DNA from: Streptomyces glaucescens
GTDB lineage: Bacteria; Actinomycetota; Actinomycetes; Streptomycetales; Streptomycetaceae
DNA length: 64,000 bases
Direction: 5' to 3'
Assembly (NCBI RefSeq): GCF_000761215.1
Contig: NZ_CP009438.1
Location: 620,001-684,000, forward strand
Shown here: piece by piece, positions 51,837 to 60,221 of the stretch
How positions within the stretch are numbered: the stretch's first letter is position 1
Layout: each line of letters opens with the position of its first letter
Program-made: the position numbers and the translations under genes
Notes under the pieces: generated by a model
Seen by the model: only the letters and a program-made list of their open reading frames with translations
What the model was told of the DNA's origin: nothing
Database searches by the model: none

Positions 51837-53336
51837 TCACGCCCGGGCGGTGCCGCCGCCCGGCTTCCTGGCCTGGTCCCTGGGCAGCGCCAGTCTGATC
51901 TCCTCCCGCAGTTCCCGGATCTTCGGATAGGTCGCGTACTCGGCGGTGAGCCGGTACATCTGGCGCAGCCGGTCCCAGGTGCGCCGCGAGGAGTTGGAGC
52001 TCATCGACACCAGCGCCAGGCGGGCGTACCCGGCCGCCTGCTCCGGGTCGTCGGCGATGAAGCAGGCGGACGCCATGGAGAGGTGGTCGAAGATCTTCGA
52101 CCGCTCCTGCGCGTCGACCCGCAGCGCCAGCGCCTTGTCCGCGTAGTGCCGGGCGTGCCCGGCCGCCGCCGGCTCGAACTCCGCGAGGGTGCGGTAGGCC
52201 AGGGCCTGCATGCCGTAGAGATCCGCCTCGTTGAACAGCTGCATCCAGCTCGGCGGCGGCACGTCGCCCTTGTCGGAGACGAACAGGTCCTCCGCCCGGC
52301 CGAGGGTGCGGCGCATCGCCTGGCCCTTGCCCATGGACGCCTGGGCCCACGCCTCGATGGTGTGGAACATCGCCTTGGTGCGGGGCAGTACCTGCTCGCC
52401 GGAACCGGACTGGGCGAGCTTCATCAGGTCCAGCGCGTCGTCGGGCCGGCCCAGGTGCACCATCTGGCGGGCCGCCCGGGAGAGCGCCTCGCCGGCCCGG
52501 GGCCGGTCGCCGCCCTCCCGCGCGGCATGGGCGGCGATCACGAAGTACTTCTGGGCCGTGGGCTCCAAGCCCACGTCGTGCGACATCCAGCCCGCGAGGA
52601 CCGCGAGGTTGGCCGCCACGCCCCACAAGCGCCGCTGCAGATGGGGCGGATGGTGGTAGGCGAGGATGCCGCCCACCTCGTTGAGCTGGCCCACGACCGC
52701 CTTGCGCTGGAGCCCGCCGCCGCGGGCCGCGTCCCAGGCGCGGAACACCTCGACCGAGCGCTCCAGCTCCTCGATCTCCTGCGATCCGATGGGGGCGGCC
52801 TCGTAGCGGTCGAACCCAGCGGGGTCGGCGTGCAGGGGATCGTCGAAGTCGGGGGCGTCGGCCGCCAGGGCCGGGTCGGTGCGCAGCCAGTCGTGCATGG
52901 CGCTGCTGAGGGCGGATCCCGCGGCGAGCACGGCACCCGCGCCCACCAAACCGCGTCGGTTGAGCATGAGGTCCATTCCCGTGAATTCGGTGAGGACCGC
53001 GGCGGTCCGCTCGGGCGCCCACGGCACTCCGTCGGGATGCTCCACACTCCCGCCGCCCTGCCGTCTCCCTGCACGCCCGTGCCGTACCAGACCGAGGTCC
53101 TCGATGGTCACGACACGGCCGAGACGCTCGGTGAACAGGGCCGCCAGTACCCGCGGCACCGGATCGCGCGGGATCTCCCCCGTGTCGATCCACCGCCGCA
53201 CCCGCGAGGTGTCGGTCGCCAGCTGGGGGTGGCCCATGGCCGCCGCCTGCCGGTTGACCAGCCTCGCGAGCTCCCCCTTGGACCAGCCGGCCAGTCCGAA
53301 CAGGTCCGCAAGGCGGGTATTGGGTTGTCCGCTCAC
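51837..53336 (-). CDS. NsdA-like TPR regulator of differentiation
   Basis: A 499-residue protein of the NsdA/SCO4114 group: an N-terminal HTH-like part (NTRLADLFGLAGWSKGELAR, TDTSRVRRWIDTGEIPRDPV), then LTEFTGMDLMLNRRGLVGAG and a long TPR-like helical array (about 200-470: GGILAYHHPPHLQRRLWGVA, DVGLEPTAQKYFVIAAHAAR, ACFIADDPEQAAGYARLALV). NsdA of S. coelicolor negatively affects sporulation and antibiotic production. GTG 53336 begins the conserved SGQPNTRLADLFG; a TAGTGT -10 lies at 53366-53371. It is divergent from the TTA-containing phosphotransferase. Confidence 0.85.
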   Translation of the reverse strand: MSGQPNTRLADLFGLAGWSKGELARLVNRQAAAMGHPQLATDTSRVRRWIDTGEIPRDPVPRVLAALFTERLGRVVTIEDLGLVRHGRAGRRQGGGSVEHPDGVPWAPERTAAVLTEFTGMDLMLNRRGLVGAGAVLAAGSALSSAMHDWLRTDPALAADAPDFDDPLHADPAGFDRYEAAPIGSQEIEELERSVEVFRAWDAARGGGLQRKAVVGQLNEVGGILAYHHPPHLQRRLWGVAANLAVLAGWMSHDVGLEPTAQKYFVIAAHAAREGGDRPRAGEALSRAARQMVHLGRPDDALDLMKLAQSGSGEQVLPRTKAMFHTIEAWAQASMGKGQAMRRTLGRAEDLFVSDKGDVPPPSWMQLFNEADLYGMQALAYRTLAEFEPAAAGHARHYADKALALRVDAQERSKIFDHLSMASACFIADDPEQAAGYARLALVSMSSNSSRRTWDRLRQMYRLTAEYATYPKIRELREEIRLALPRDQARKPGGGTARA

Positions 53337-53580
53337 GTCAAGCCCCCAGGTACTCGGCTGAGTTGACACTAGCCCGGTGCGACATGCCGGGCGACTATTC
53401 GCCAGGGTTCGCCAGGGTCCGCCAGATGGTGTGCCACCGGTCATCCGGTGTCAGGTAGGAAAGCGCCACCCCGACCCGGTCGCCGCTCGTGGACCACGGT
53501 GCATTCCCCAGGGTGCACCCGGACGGCCGGGACGGGAGGCGTGCTGAAGACGCAGGCACACGAAGGGATCTGTATCGCCC

Positions 53581-54717
53581 ATGTACGCAGCATCGTCCTC
53601 CGTGTCCGCCCCGCCCCGGCCGCTGCACCCCCGCCCGGGTGGCGGCGGCCCCTACCTCGCCCCCGCCCGCCCGGCCTCCCCCGTGCTCGGTCAGGGCACG
53701 GCGCGGCGCGGCGGGGGATTCGGCTCCCCACCGCTGAGCGGGAGACTCGATCTGTCCGGCCCGCAGGGCGCCCGGCTGCGCACGGCGATCGCGTCGGTGC
53801 AACGGATCTGCCCGGAGTTCACGCCGGTGCAGGTGCTGCGCCGCAGCGGCCGGTCCGTGCTCCTGGTGGGCACCACCGGGCGCAGCACGACCGTCGCCAA
53901 GTGCTTACTGGACCTCTCCCCCGCGTGGTCGGAGCGGATCCGCCACGAAATAGCGGCATACCGCTCGTTCGTCCGGCACCGCCCCCCGGTGCGGGTGCCG
54001 AGGCTGATCGCGGCGGATCCGGAGAACTGCACCCTGGTCGTCGAGCGGATGCCGGGACGTGCCGCGGCGTTGCAGCGGCACCCGGTCCCGGCCCCGCCGC
54101 GGACGGACATCCGGGCCGCGCTGGGCGCCATCTGCCGGCTGAACGCCTGGCGGCCCCCGGCGGGTACGTTCGACGCGCCGCTGGACTACGCGGCGCGGAT
54201 CAACCGCTACCACGAGCTGGGACTGCTGACCGACCGGGACCTGGGCGACCTGCAGAAGCTGCTGCACGGCATCGCGATGGCCGCGGGCCGGCAGGGCATG
54301 GGCCAGTTCTGCCACGGGGACGCGCTGCTGTCGAACATGCTGGTGTCGCCCGCGGGGCCGGTGCTGCTGGACTGGGAGCACGCAGGCTGGTACCTGCCGG
54401 GTTACGACCTCGCCACGCTGTGGGCGGTGCTCGGGGACGCGCCCGCGGCCCGGCGGCAGATCAGCCAGATCGCGCAGTCCGCGGGCCCGGCCTCGCGGGA
54501 CGCGTTCCTGGTCAATCTGATGCTGGTGCTCACCCGGGAGATCCGCACCTACGAGACGGCCGTGCAGCGTTCGATGCAGGACACGGCCGCGGCGGCACCG
54601 GGAGCGCACCCGGGTGCCGTGCCGACCGGTGAGGAACAGCGGCTGCTGCTGCGGCGGCTGCACGACGACTGCCAGCTGGCCCGACGGGCCGTGCGCGCGG
54701 CGGTCGGCACCCGCTGA
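53581..54717 (+). CDS. Aminoglycoside phosphotransferase-fold protein with TTA codon
   Basis: A 378-residue kinase-like protein: Pro/Gly-rich N-terminus (1-60), [20 protein letters not shown] (ATP Lys region), [20 protein letters not shown] (Brenner-type HGD...N) and [20 protein letters not shown] (metal Asp). It should phosphorylate a small molecule or act as a regulator; substrate unknown. Codon 109 (53905-53907) is TTA, read only by the developmentally controlled bldA tRNA, so full-length product is expected late in growth. The start is uncertain; AAGGGA lies 14 nt before the ATG. Divergent from the NsdA-like gene, which strengthens a developmental role. Confidence 0.85.
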   Translation: MYAASSSVSAPPRPLHPRPGGGGPYLAPARPASPVLGQGTARRGGGFGSPPLSGRLDLSGPQGARLRTAIASVQRICPEFTPVQVLRRSGRSVLLVGTTGRSTTVAKCLLDLSPAWSERIRHEIAAYRSFVRHRPPVRVPRLIAADPENCTLVVERMPGRAAALQRHPVPAPPRTDIRAALGAICRLNAWRPPAGTFDAPLDYAARINRYHELGLLTDRDLGDLQKLLHGIAMAAGRQGMGQFCHGDALLSNMLVSPAGPVLLDWEHAGWYLPGYDLATLWAVLGDAPAARRQISQIAQSAGPASRDAFLVNLMLVLTREIRTYETAVQRSMQDTAAAAPGAHPGAVPTGEEQRLLLRRLHDDCQLARRAVRAAVGTR

Positions 54718-54907
54718 CGGGGACGGCCGGGTCCGTGGCGCGCCGATGACGACGGCGTGCCGCGGACCTCGCCATGTCCTCCCCCGGCCGACCATCGCCG
54801 GCGCCCCATTGGTGTAAGCCACTGACGCCCCGCAGGCCCGTCCCCCGTCACCGCGAAACCCCGTTCGCACCGCGCTGACGTGCCAATTCGCACAGCGTCC
54901 CGGATGA

Positions 54908-54936
54908 TTGACGGATCGTCGGGGAGCCGGTACCAC
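54908..54936 (+). promoter_or_regulatory. Predicted vegetative promoter of the amidase gene
   Basis: TTGACG (54908-54913), a 17-bp spacer and TACCAC (54931-54936) form a near-consensus HrdB-type promoter, giving a leader of about 47 nt with GGAGG before the ATG at 54990. Confidence 0.6.
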
Positions 54937-54989
54937 TGACACGCCCGGCCCCGTACGGCTCATCGCGCCCGACCGTCCCTGGAGGCTGC

Positions 54990-56960
54990 ATGCCCGTCAC
55001 CGATTCCCGTGGAGCCGCCGGACCGGGACGCGCCCGGCGTGCCGCCGGTGCCCTGGCCGGCGTGGCCGTGCTGCTGCCGTTGCTCGGTGCCGCTCCGCCC
55101 GCCGGGGGCGGTTCGTCCGCCGACGGTCTGCGGGAGGCCTTCGCCGCGGCGTCCGCGGCGTACGACGTGCCGCAGAGCGTGCTGCTCGGCGTCTCCTACC
55201 TCCAGTCCCGCTGGGACACCCACGGCGGCGCGCCGAGCGTGACCGGCGGCTACGGCCCGATGCACCTCACCGACGCCCGGACCGCCCTGGCGACCACGCC
55301 CGGGCACCACGGCGACGGCACGGAGGATCCGCGCGGCGACGACTCCCGCCCGCTCCCGCCCCGCACGGCCGGGGTGCCGCGGGACGCGGACCTCCCGGCC
55401 CGCCTGACGACGCTGACGAAGGCGGCGGCGCTGACCGGCCTGGCGCCCGAGCGGCTGCGGTCCGACCCGGCCGCCAACATCGCGGGCGGCGCCGCCCTGC
55501 TGGCCGCCGCCCAGCGGGAGCTGGGCGCGCCGCTCAGCGCGGACCCGGCGGACTGGTACGGGGCGGTGGCCCGGTTCTCCGGCGCGGACGACCGGGCGAC
55601 GGCGGCGGCGTACGCGAACGACGTGTACGACGTGCTGCGCACGGGCCAGGAGCGGTGGACCGACGCGGGGCAGCGGATCACCCTGCCCGCCCGGCCGGGC
55701 CTCGTTCCGGACACCGGCCGGTTGCGGCAGGCGGGTCTGCGCGCCGCCGACGCCGAGGGCACCGAGTGCCCGCCGACGGTGTCGTGCGAGTGGATCCCCG
55801 CGCCGTACGAGGAGTTCGGCGACGGCGACTACGGCAATCACGACCTGGCCGACCGGCCTCGTTCCCAGGACGTCGACTACATCGTGGTGCACGACACGGA
55901 GGGCCGCTGGGAGGGTGTCCTGAAGATGGTCCAGGACCCCACCTATGTGTCCTGGCACTACAGTCTGCGCTCCACCGACGGTCATGTCGCCCAGCACGTG
56001 AGGACGAAGGACGTGGCCTGGCACGCGGGCAACTGGTTCGTGAACGCCAAGTCGATCGGCCTGGAGCATGAAGGTTTCCTCACCTCGCCGGACGCCTGGT
56101 ACACGGAGGCGATGTACCGTTCGTCGGCCCGGCTGGTGAGGTACCTGGCCGGGAAGTACGGCGTTCCGCTGGACCGGCAGCACATCCTCGGCCACGACAA
56201 CGTGCCCGGCCCGACCGCGTCGAGCGTCCCCGGGATGCACACCGACCCGGGCCCCTACTGGGACTGGCAGCACTACTTCACGCTGCTGGGCCGGCCCTTC
56301 CACCCGGCCGCGGGCAGCGGTTCGGACGTCGTGACCATCCGCCCGCACTACGCCGCCAACCGCCCCGAGTTCACGGGGTGCGCCGCCAAGGGCGAGCCCT
56401 GCCCGGTGCACGGGTCGAGCGCGGTGCGGCTGTACTCCGGTCCGGGCACGCACTACCCGCTGGTCAAGGACATCGGCCTGCGGCCCGGCGGCGGCGACTC
56501 GACGACCGGGGTCAACGACATCGGCTCGCGGGTCTCCACCGGCCAGCGGTACGCGGTGGCGGACCGGGACGGCGAGTGGACGGCGATCTGGTACCTCGGG
56601 CAGAAGGCCTGGTTCCGGAACCCGCGGCAGTCCCCGGCCGCCGTGCCGGCCCGAGGGCTGGTGGTGACGCCGAAGGAGGGCCTGGCCGGCGTCCCCGTCT
56701 ACGGCCGCGCCTACCCCGAGGCCTCCGCCTACCCGGAGGGGGTGCCCGTCCAGCCGGTGGTCGCGCTGCCGTACCGGCTGCCGGCGGGACAACGCTACGT
56801 GGCGGGTGACCGGCTGCCCGGCGAGTACTACTACGCGGTCACCTTCGACACCGGCTCCCACCGGGTGGTGACCGGTGAGGACCTCTACTACGAGATCCAG
56901 TACGGCCACCGGGTGGCGTTCGTCCGCGCGGCCGATGTCGAGGTGGTGCGGGCCGGGTAG
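54990..56960 (+). CDS. Secreted N-acetylmuramoyl-L-alanine amidase (Amidase_2/PGRP)
   Basis: A 656-residue secreted wall hydrolase. Signal peptide 1-38 (AAGALAGVAVLLPLLGAAPP). Residues 45-230 resemble a lytic-transglycosylase helical domain (YDVPQSVLLGVSYLQSRWDT, SVTGGYGPMHLTD). The amidase is at about 280-430: zinc His in VDYIVVHDTEGRWEGVLKMV, VSWHYSLRSTDGHVAQHVRT, DVAWHAGNWFVN and HILGHDNVPGPTASSVPGMH. The C-terminal 220 residues look like SH3-type wall-binding modules (SAVRLYSGPGTHYPLVKDIG). It cuts the bond between MurNAc and the stem peptide. GGAGG lies 5 nt before the ATG. Confidence 0.92.
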   Translation: MPVTDSRGAAGPGRARRAAGALAGVAVLLPLLGAAPPAGGGSSADGLREAFAAASAAYDVPQSVLLGVSYLQSRWDTHGGAPSVTGGYGPMHLTDARTALATTPGHHGDGTEDPRGDDSRPLPPRTAGVPRDADLPARLTTLTKAAALTGLAPERLRSDPAANIAGGAALLAAAQRELGAPLSADPADWYGAVARFSGADDRATAAAYANDVYDVLRTGQERWTDAGQRITLPARPGLVPDTGRLRQAGLRAADAEGTECPPTVSCEWIPAPYEEFGDGDYGNHDLADRPRSQDVDYIVVHDTEGRWEGVLKMVQDPTYVSWHYSLRSTDGHVAQHVRTKDVAWHAGNWFVNAKSIGLEHEGFLTSPDAWYTEAMYRSSARLVRYLAGKYGVPLDRQHILGHDNVPGPTASSVPGMHTDPGPYWDWQHYFTLLGRPFHPAAGSGSDVVTIRPHYAANRPEFTGCAAKGEPCPVHGSSAVRLYSGPGTHYPLVKDIGLRPGGGDSTTGVNDIGSRVSTGQRYAVADRDGEWTAIWYLGQKAWFRNPRQSPAAVPARGLVVTPKEGLAGVPVYGRAYPEASAYPEGVPVQPVVALPYRLPAGQRYVAGDRLPGEYYYAVTFDTGSHRVVTGEDLYYEIQYGHRVAFVRAADVEVVRAG

Positions 56961-56972
56961 CCCGGGCCTGCC

Positions 56973-57470
56973 TCAGCCCTGCTGGAACAGTTCCGCCGGG
57001 AGCGGCTTCAGCAGGGCGTACAGGTCGTCGGTGATGGGGCGGTCCCAGGCGGCGATGGTGACCAGCACGTTGTCGCTGCGGTCGAACTGCACACAGGAGA
57101 TCCGGCCCTCGGAGAGCTTGATCCGGCGCACGATCAGCAGGTTGTCGCCCTGCATCACCGGCACGTCCTCGTTGCCGACGACGGTCACCTCCTCGTCGTT
57201 CTCCAGCGCCAGCAGCAGCTGGGCCACCTCGAAGGGGACCTCGCCCTCGGCGACCTCGCGGGCCGGGGAGCCCTCGGGGAGATTGCCGATGATCATCGCG
57301 GGGCCACGGCCGCCGAACAGGTCGTAGCGGAGGAAGACGCCCTGGCAGCTGCCGTCGGGGGCGGGCAGCAGACCCGCGCCCAGGTTCCCGGGCCAGTCGC
57401 CCGGGTCCATGGCCAGTACGTCGAAGTCGGGCCCTGCGGGAGTGGCGCTGCGGCGGCGGAGGAACGACAT
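56973..57470 (-). CDS. Hypothetical conserved protein
   Basis: A 165-residue soluble protein beginning MSFLRRRSATPAGPDFDVLA; it contains GLLPAPDGSCQGVFLRYDLF, PFEVAQLLLALENDEEVTVV and ISCVQFDRSDNVLVTIAAWD. I recognise no named domain. It has the A+T-poor third positions of a real gene and a leaderless start (TACCAT 57477-57482, 6 nt before ATG). Convergent with the amidase gene, 12 bp apart. Confidence 0.78.
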   Translation of the reverse strand: MSFLRRRSATPAGPDFDVLAMDPGDWPGNLGAGLLPAPDGSCQGVFLRYDLFGGRGPAMIIGNLPEGSPAREVAEGEVPFEVAQLLLALENDEEVTVVGNEDVPVMQGDNLLIVRRIKLSEGRISCVQFDRSDNVLVTIAAWDRPITDDLYALLKPLPAELFQQG

Positions 57471-57839
57471 GCCGCCATGGTACGTGGCCGGGGGCCGTGA
57501 CCGCCGGGCGGGAGCGGCGGTCCGGGCGGCCGGGTCGTCCCCGGAAGACCGGTACCGCGCCGGGGCCGGCCGGGCCCGGCGTACCGGCGTTCGGCGTACG
57601 GCGCGCGGGCGGGCGCCGTGGGCCTCGCGGGCCGGGGAGGGCCCGCCGGTCCCCCGCTGCTCCCCGCCGCCCGTTCCGTCTCCGGCGGGGACGGCCGCCG
57701 GCTGGGCGTGTCGCGAAAAGTGCGGGTGTCCGGTGTGCTCGGCCGTCCCGGGAGCGGTCCGGTGCGCCCGTGCCGCCGGCCCGCCGGTCCCGGCCCCCGA
57801 TGGCGCCGGGCCGAGGAGGGGCGGCGCGGCCGGAAGGGG
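57471..57839. other. Intergenic, no gene seen
   Basis: About 370 bp of very high G+C between the start of the hypothetical gene and the end of the Usp gene. Open frames run through it on both strands only because stops are rare at this composition. Apart from the TACCAT -10 at its left end I see nothing. Confidence 0.6.
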
Positions 57840-58745
57840 TCACTCCTCCGGTGGAGCGGGCGGCACCACCGCGACCGGGCTCGGCGCGTGCAGGAGGACC
57901 GCCTGGGTGACCGAGCCGAGCATCCGGGCCGGGGCGAGCAGCCTGCGCCGGTGGCGTCCGACGACGGTCAGTTCGGCGCCGTGGGCCGCCGCGACGAGCC
58001 GGCCGGCCGCGTCACCGGGCACCACGTGCGCCTCTGCGCGCACCTCGGGGTGGCGGGCGCGGTGCGGGGCGAGGAACCCGTCCGCGAGGACACGGGTCTC
58101 GTGCTCGACGGCGTCCTGGTCGACCAGGACGGACACCGGCTCACCGGGCGCTCCCGCCCCCGGTTGCAGGGGCCAGGGATACGCGGCGACCACCATCAGG
58201 CGGGCGTCGCGCGCGGCGGCCTCGGCGAAGGCGAAGCCGAGTGCGGCGTCGTCGGGGCCGTCCACGTCGAGGCCGACGACCACGCGGGGTCCGGGCTCCG
58301 CCGCCGGGACGTCCTCCTGCTCCCGTCCCGGCCGGGGAACCACGACGACGGGGCACTCGGCGTCGCGCGCCGTGGACAGGCTGTTGGAGCCGAGCAGCAG
58401 ACTGGCGAAGCCGCCGCGTCCCCGCGAGCCGAGCACCAGCAGTCCGGCCTCGGTGCTGAGTTCGCACAGCACGGCGCTGGGTGCGCCGTCCCCCGCCGTG
58501 TACTCCACGGCCGGGGGTGCGGGGCGCCCGGCGAGGTGGGCGCGGGCCTCGGCGAGTGCCGGGTCGTCCTGGCCGGCCGGTGGCGGGGGCACCAGGATCC
58601 CGGCCGGCGCCCAGGCCGCGTACTGCCGTACGTGCACCACGCGCAGGGTGGCCCCGCGTCCGCGGGCGGTGTCGAGGGCCCAGTCGAGGGCGCGCACGCT
58701 GTCGTCCGAGCCGTCGAACGCCGCGATGACCGGCAGGGTGTCCAT
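57840..58745 (-). CDS. Universal stress protein with two Usp domains
   Basis: A 301-residue tandem UspA protein. Domain 1: PVIAAFDGSDDSVRALDWAL to LVLGSRGRGGFASLLLGSNS (ATP motif GxxGxGGFxxLLLGS). Domain 2: PRVVVGLDVDGPDDAALGFA to LTVVGRHRRRLLAPARMLGS, in which the ATP motif is degenerate (GRHRRRLLAP). So only the first domain probably binds ATP. Such proteins are made under hypoxia, stationary phase or envelope stress. GGAGG lies 8 nt before the ATG. Confidence 0.92.
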   Translation of the reverse strand: MDTLPVIAAFDGSDDSVRALDWALDTARGRGATLRVVHVRQYAAWAPAGILVPPPPAGQDDPALAEARAHLAGRPAPPAVEYTAGDGAPSAVLCELSTEAGLLVLGSRGRGGFASLLLGSNSLSTARDAECPVVVVPRPGREQEDVPAAEPGPRVVVGLDVDGPDDAALGFAFAEAAARDARLMVVAAYPWPLQPGAGAPGEPVSVLVDQDAVEHETRVLADGFLAPHRARHPEVRAEAHVVPGDAAGRLVAAAHGAELTVVGRHRRRLLAPARMLGSVTQAVLLHAPSPVAVVPPAPPEE

Positions 58746-58862
58746 GGGTCCCTCACCTCCGGGGTGCGATCCGCCGCCTACCGGGGTCAGCCTGACGCAG
58801 GCGGCGGCCCCGGAACGCCGTACGGCATCGCGTGTCCGGAAAAAGCGGCGGGAACCCCCGGA

Positions 58863-59105
58863 TCAGGTGAGGTCGAACTCGCCCTCCCGTGCCCCCGACA
58901 CGAACGCTCCCCACTCGGCGGGCGTGAAGATCAGGGACGGGCTCTCCGGGCGGCCGCTGTTGCGCATCGCGATGAACCCCTCGACAAAGGCGATCTGGAC
59001 GTCCCCCAGTCCGCGGCTGCCGGACTGCCATTCGGCCCGGCTCAGGTCCAGTTCGGGCTTCTCCCATCCGGTCAGCGGCTTGTGCTGGGTGGTGCTGTCG
59101 GCCAC
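58863..59105 (-). CDS. DUF397 domain protein
   Basis: An 80-residue protein matching DUF397: LDLSRAEWQSGSRGLGDVQI, FVEGFIAMRNSGRPESPSLI and FTPAEWGAFVSGAREGEFDL. DUF397 genes usually sit next to an XRE regulator (BldB/WhiJ-type pairs) and are thought to be its antagonists; here no XRE gene is adjacent, so this is an orphan. GTG start with GGGAGGAG 7 nt upstream. Confidence 0.88.
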   Translation of the reverse strand: MADSTTQHKPLTGWEKPELDLSRAEWQSGSRGLGDVQIAFVEGFIAMRNSGRPESPSLIFTPAEWGAFVSGAREGEFDLT

Positions 59106-59187
59106 GTCCGTGCTCCTCCCGATTCGTCGTCCGCGGTCAGCCTAGCGACCGCTTCCCGCGGCCGACAGGCCACGTGAGGGGGACCTT

Positions 59188-60063
59188 TCAGGAGGCGTGC
59201 GGCGGGTGCGGGGCGGTCAGGAAGTCCGTGACCCGGCCCGTGAACCACTGCGGGTCGTCCAGCCACGGATAGTGCCCGGCGCCCGGCTGCACCACGCACT
59301 CGGCGTGCGGGAAGGCGGCGGCGGTGCGGCGGGCCAGCCCGGGGCGCGGGCCGCCGTCGAGTTCGCCCGCGAGGACGAGGACGGGGGCGGCCAGTCCGGC
59401 GAGTGCGGCGCGGGTCGCGGGCGGGTCGTAGGCGCCCGCGGAGCCGTAGACGTCCGCGGCCCGCTCGTTGGTCTCCGCCTCCTCGCGCGCGGCGTGCGCG
59501 GCGGCCGTGGCGTCCCAGCGGCCGTAGAAGAAGGGCAGGACGGCGTCGTCGAAGTCCGCCTCACCCGCGACCCAGGCCCGGAACACCGGGAAGGCCCGCT
59601 CGAACCACGGCTCGCCCGACCGCAGCCGGGCCGCCGCCAGCCGGTCCTCGGGCGTGGCGGGCATGCCCAGGGCCCACGGTGTGGCGGTGACGAGCACGAG
59701 CCGCGCGACCCGTTCGGGGTACCGGGCGGCGTACCGCATCGCCAGGCTGCCGCCCGCCGAGTGCGCGAGCAGGTCCAGCCGCTCCAGGTCCAGCTCCCGC
59801 CGCAGTGCCTCGACGTCGTCGACCATCCGGTCGCAGCGGTACGACGCGGGGTCGGCGGGCGCCGCCGAGTCCCCGGTGCCCCGCAGGTCCAGGAGCGCCA
59901 GCCGGCGTCGGCGTCCGAGTCCGCCCAGGTCACCGAGGTAGGCGGAGGCGCGCATGGGGCCGCCGGGGAGGACGACGAGCGGGGCGTCCCCGCCCGTGCC
60001 GCGCAGGTGGCAGGTCAGGCGGGTCCCGTCGGGGGCGGTGAAGGCGGGCATGGTGGCGATCAT
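59188..60063 (-). CDS. Alpha/beta hydrolase (proline iminopeptidase-like)
   Basis: A 291-residue hydrolase: VVLPGGPMRASAYLGDLGGL (oxyanion region), LALLDLRGTGDSAAPADPAS, nucleophile Ser in LDLLAHSAGGSLAMRYAARY, late Asp in VLVLAGELDGGPRPG and His in VVQPGAGHYPWLDDP. The GGP and RGxGxS elements are those of prolyl iminopeptidases (S33), but without alignment an esterase cannot be excluded. ATG 60063 or 60051 could be the start; neither has a ribosome site. Divergent from paaK. Confidence 0.87.
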   Translation of the reverse strand: MIATMPAFTAPDGTRLTCHLRGTGGDAPLVVLPGGPMRASAYLGDLGGLGRRRRLALLDLRGTGDSAAPADPASYRCDRMVDDVEALRRELDLERLDLLAHSAGGSLAMRYAARYPERVARLVLVTATPWALGMPATPEDRLAAARLRSGEPWFERAFPVFRAWVAGEADFDDAVLPFFYGRWDATAAAHAAREEAETNERAADVYGSAGAYDPPATRAALAGLAAPVLVLAGELDGGPRPGLARRTAAAFPHAECVVQPGAGHYPWLDDPQWFTGRVTDFLTAPHPPHAS

Positions 60064-60170
60064 GAGGGGGGCCGGTGCCGGGCCGCAACCGGGTTGCGGG
60101 GGCCGGAAAGTGCGGGCCGGCCCCTTGCGCCGGTGACGGCCGGACTGGATTACTGATCTCCAAGGCGGCT

Positions 60171-60184
60171 ACCGAATGATCGGT
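60171..60184. promoter_or_regulatory. Predicted TetR/PaaR-type operator before paaK
   Basis: ACCGA-ATGA-TCGGT, a perfect 5-4-5 inverted repeat 37 bp before the paaK start. The 4-6-4 frame ACCG-N6-CGGT equals the core of PaaR sites known for actinobacterial phenylacetate genes. Confidence 0.55.
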
Positions 60185-60221
60185 CGCCCGGATCGGCACG
60201 GTCGGTGAGGGAGCAGTCGGC

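Noticed and set aside
57471..59177. Plus-strand frames of 519-578 residues over the Usp and DUF397 genes
   Set aside because: They lie antisense to genes with recognisable domains and show Arg/Gly/Ala-only composition.
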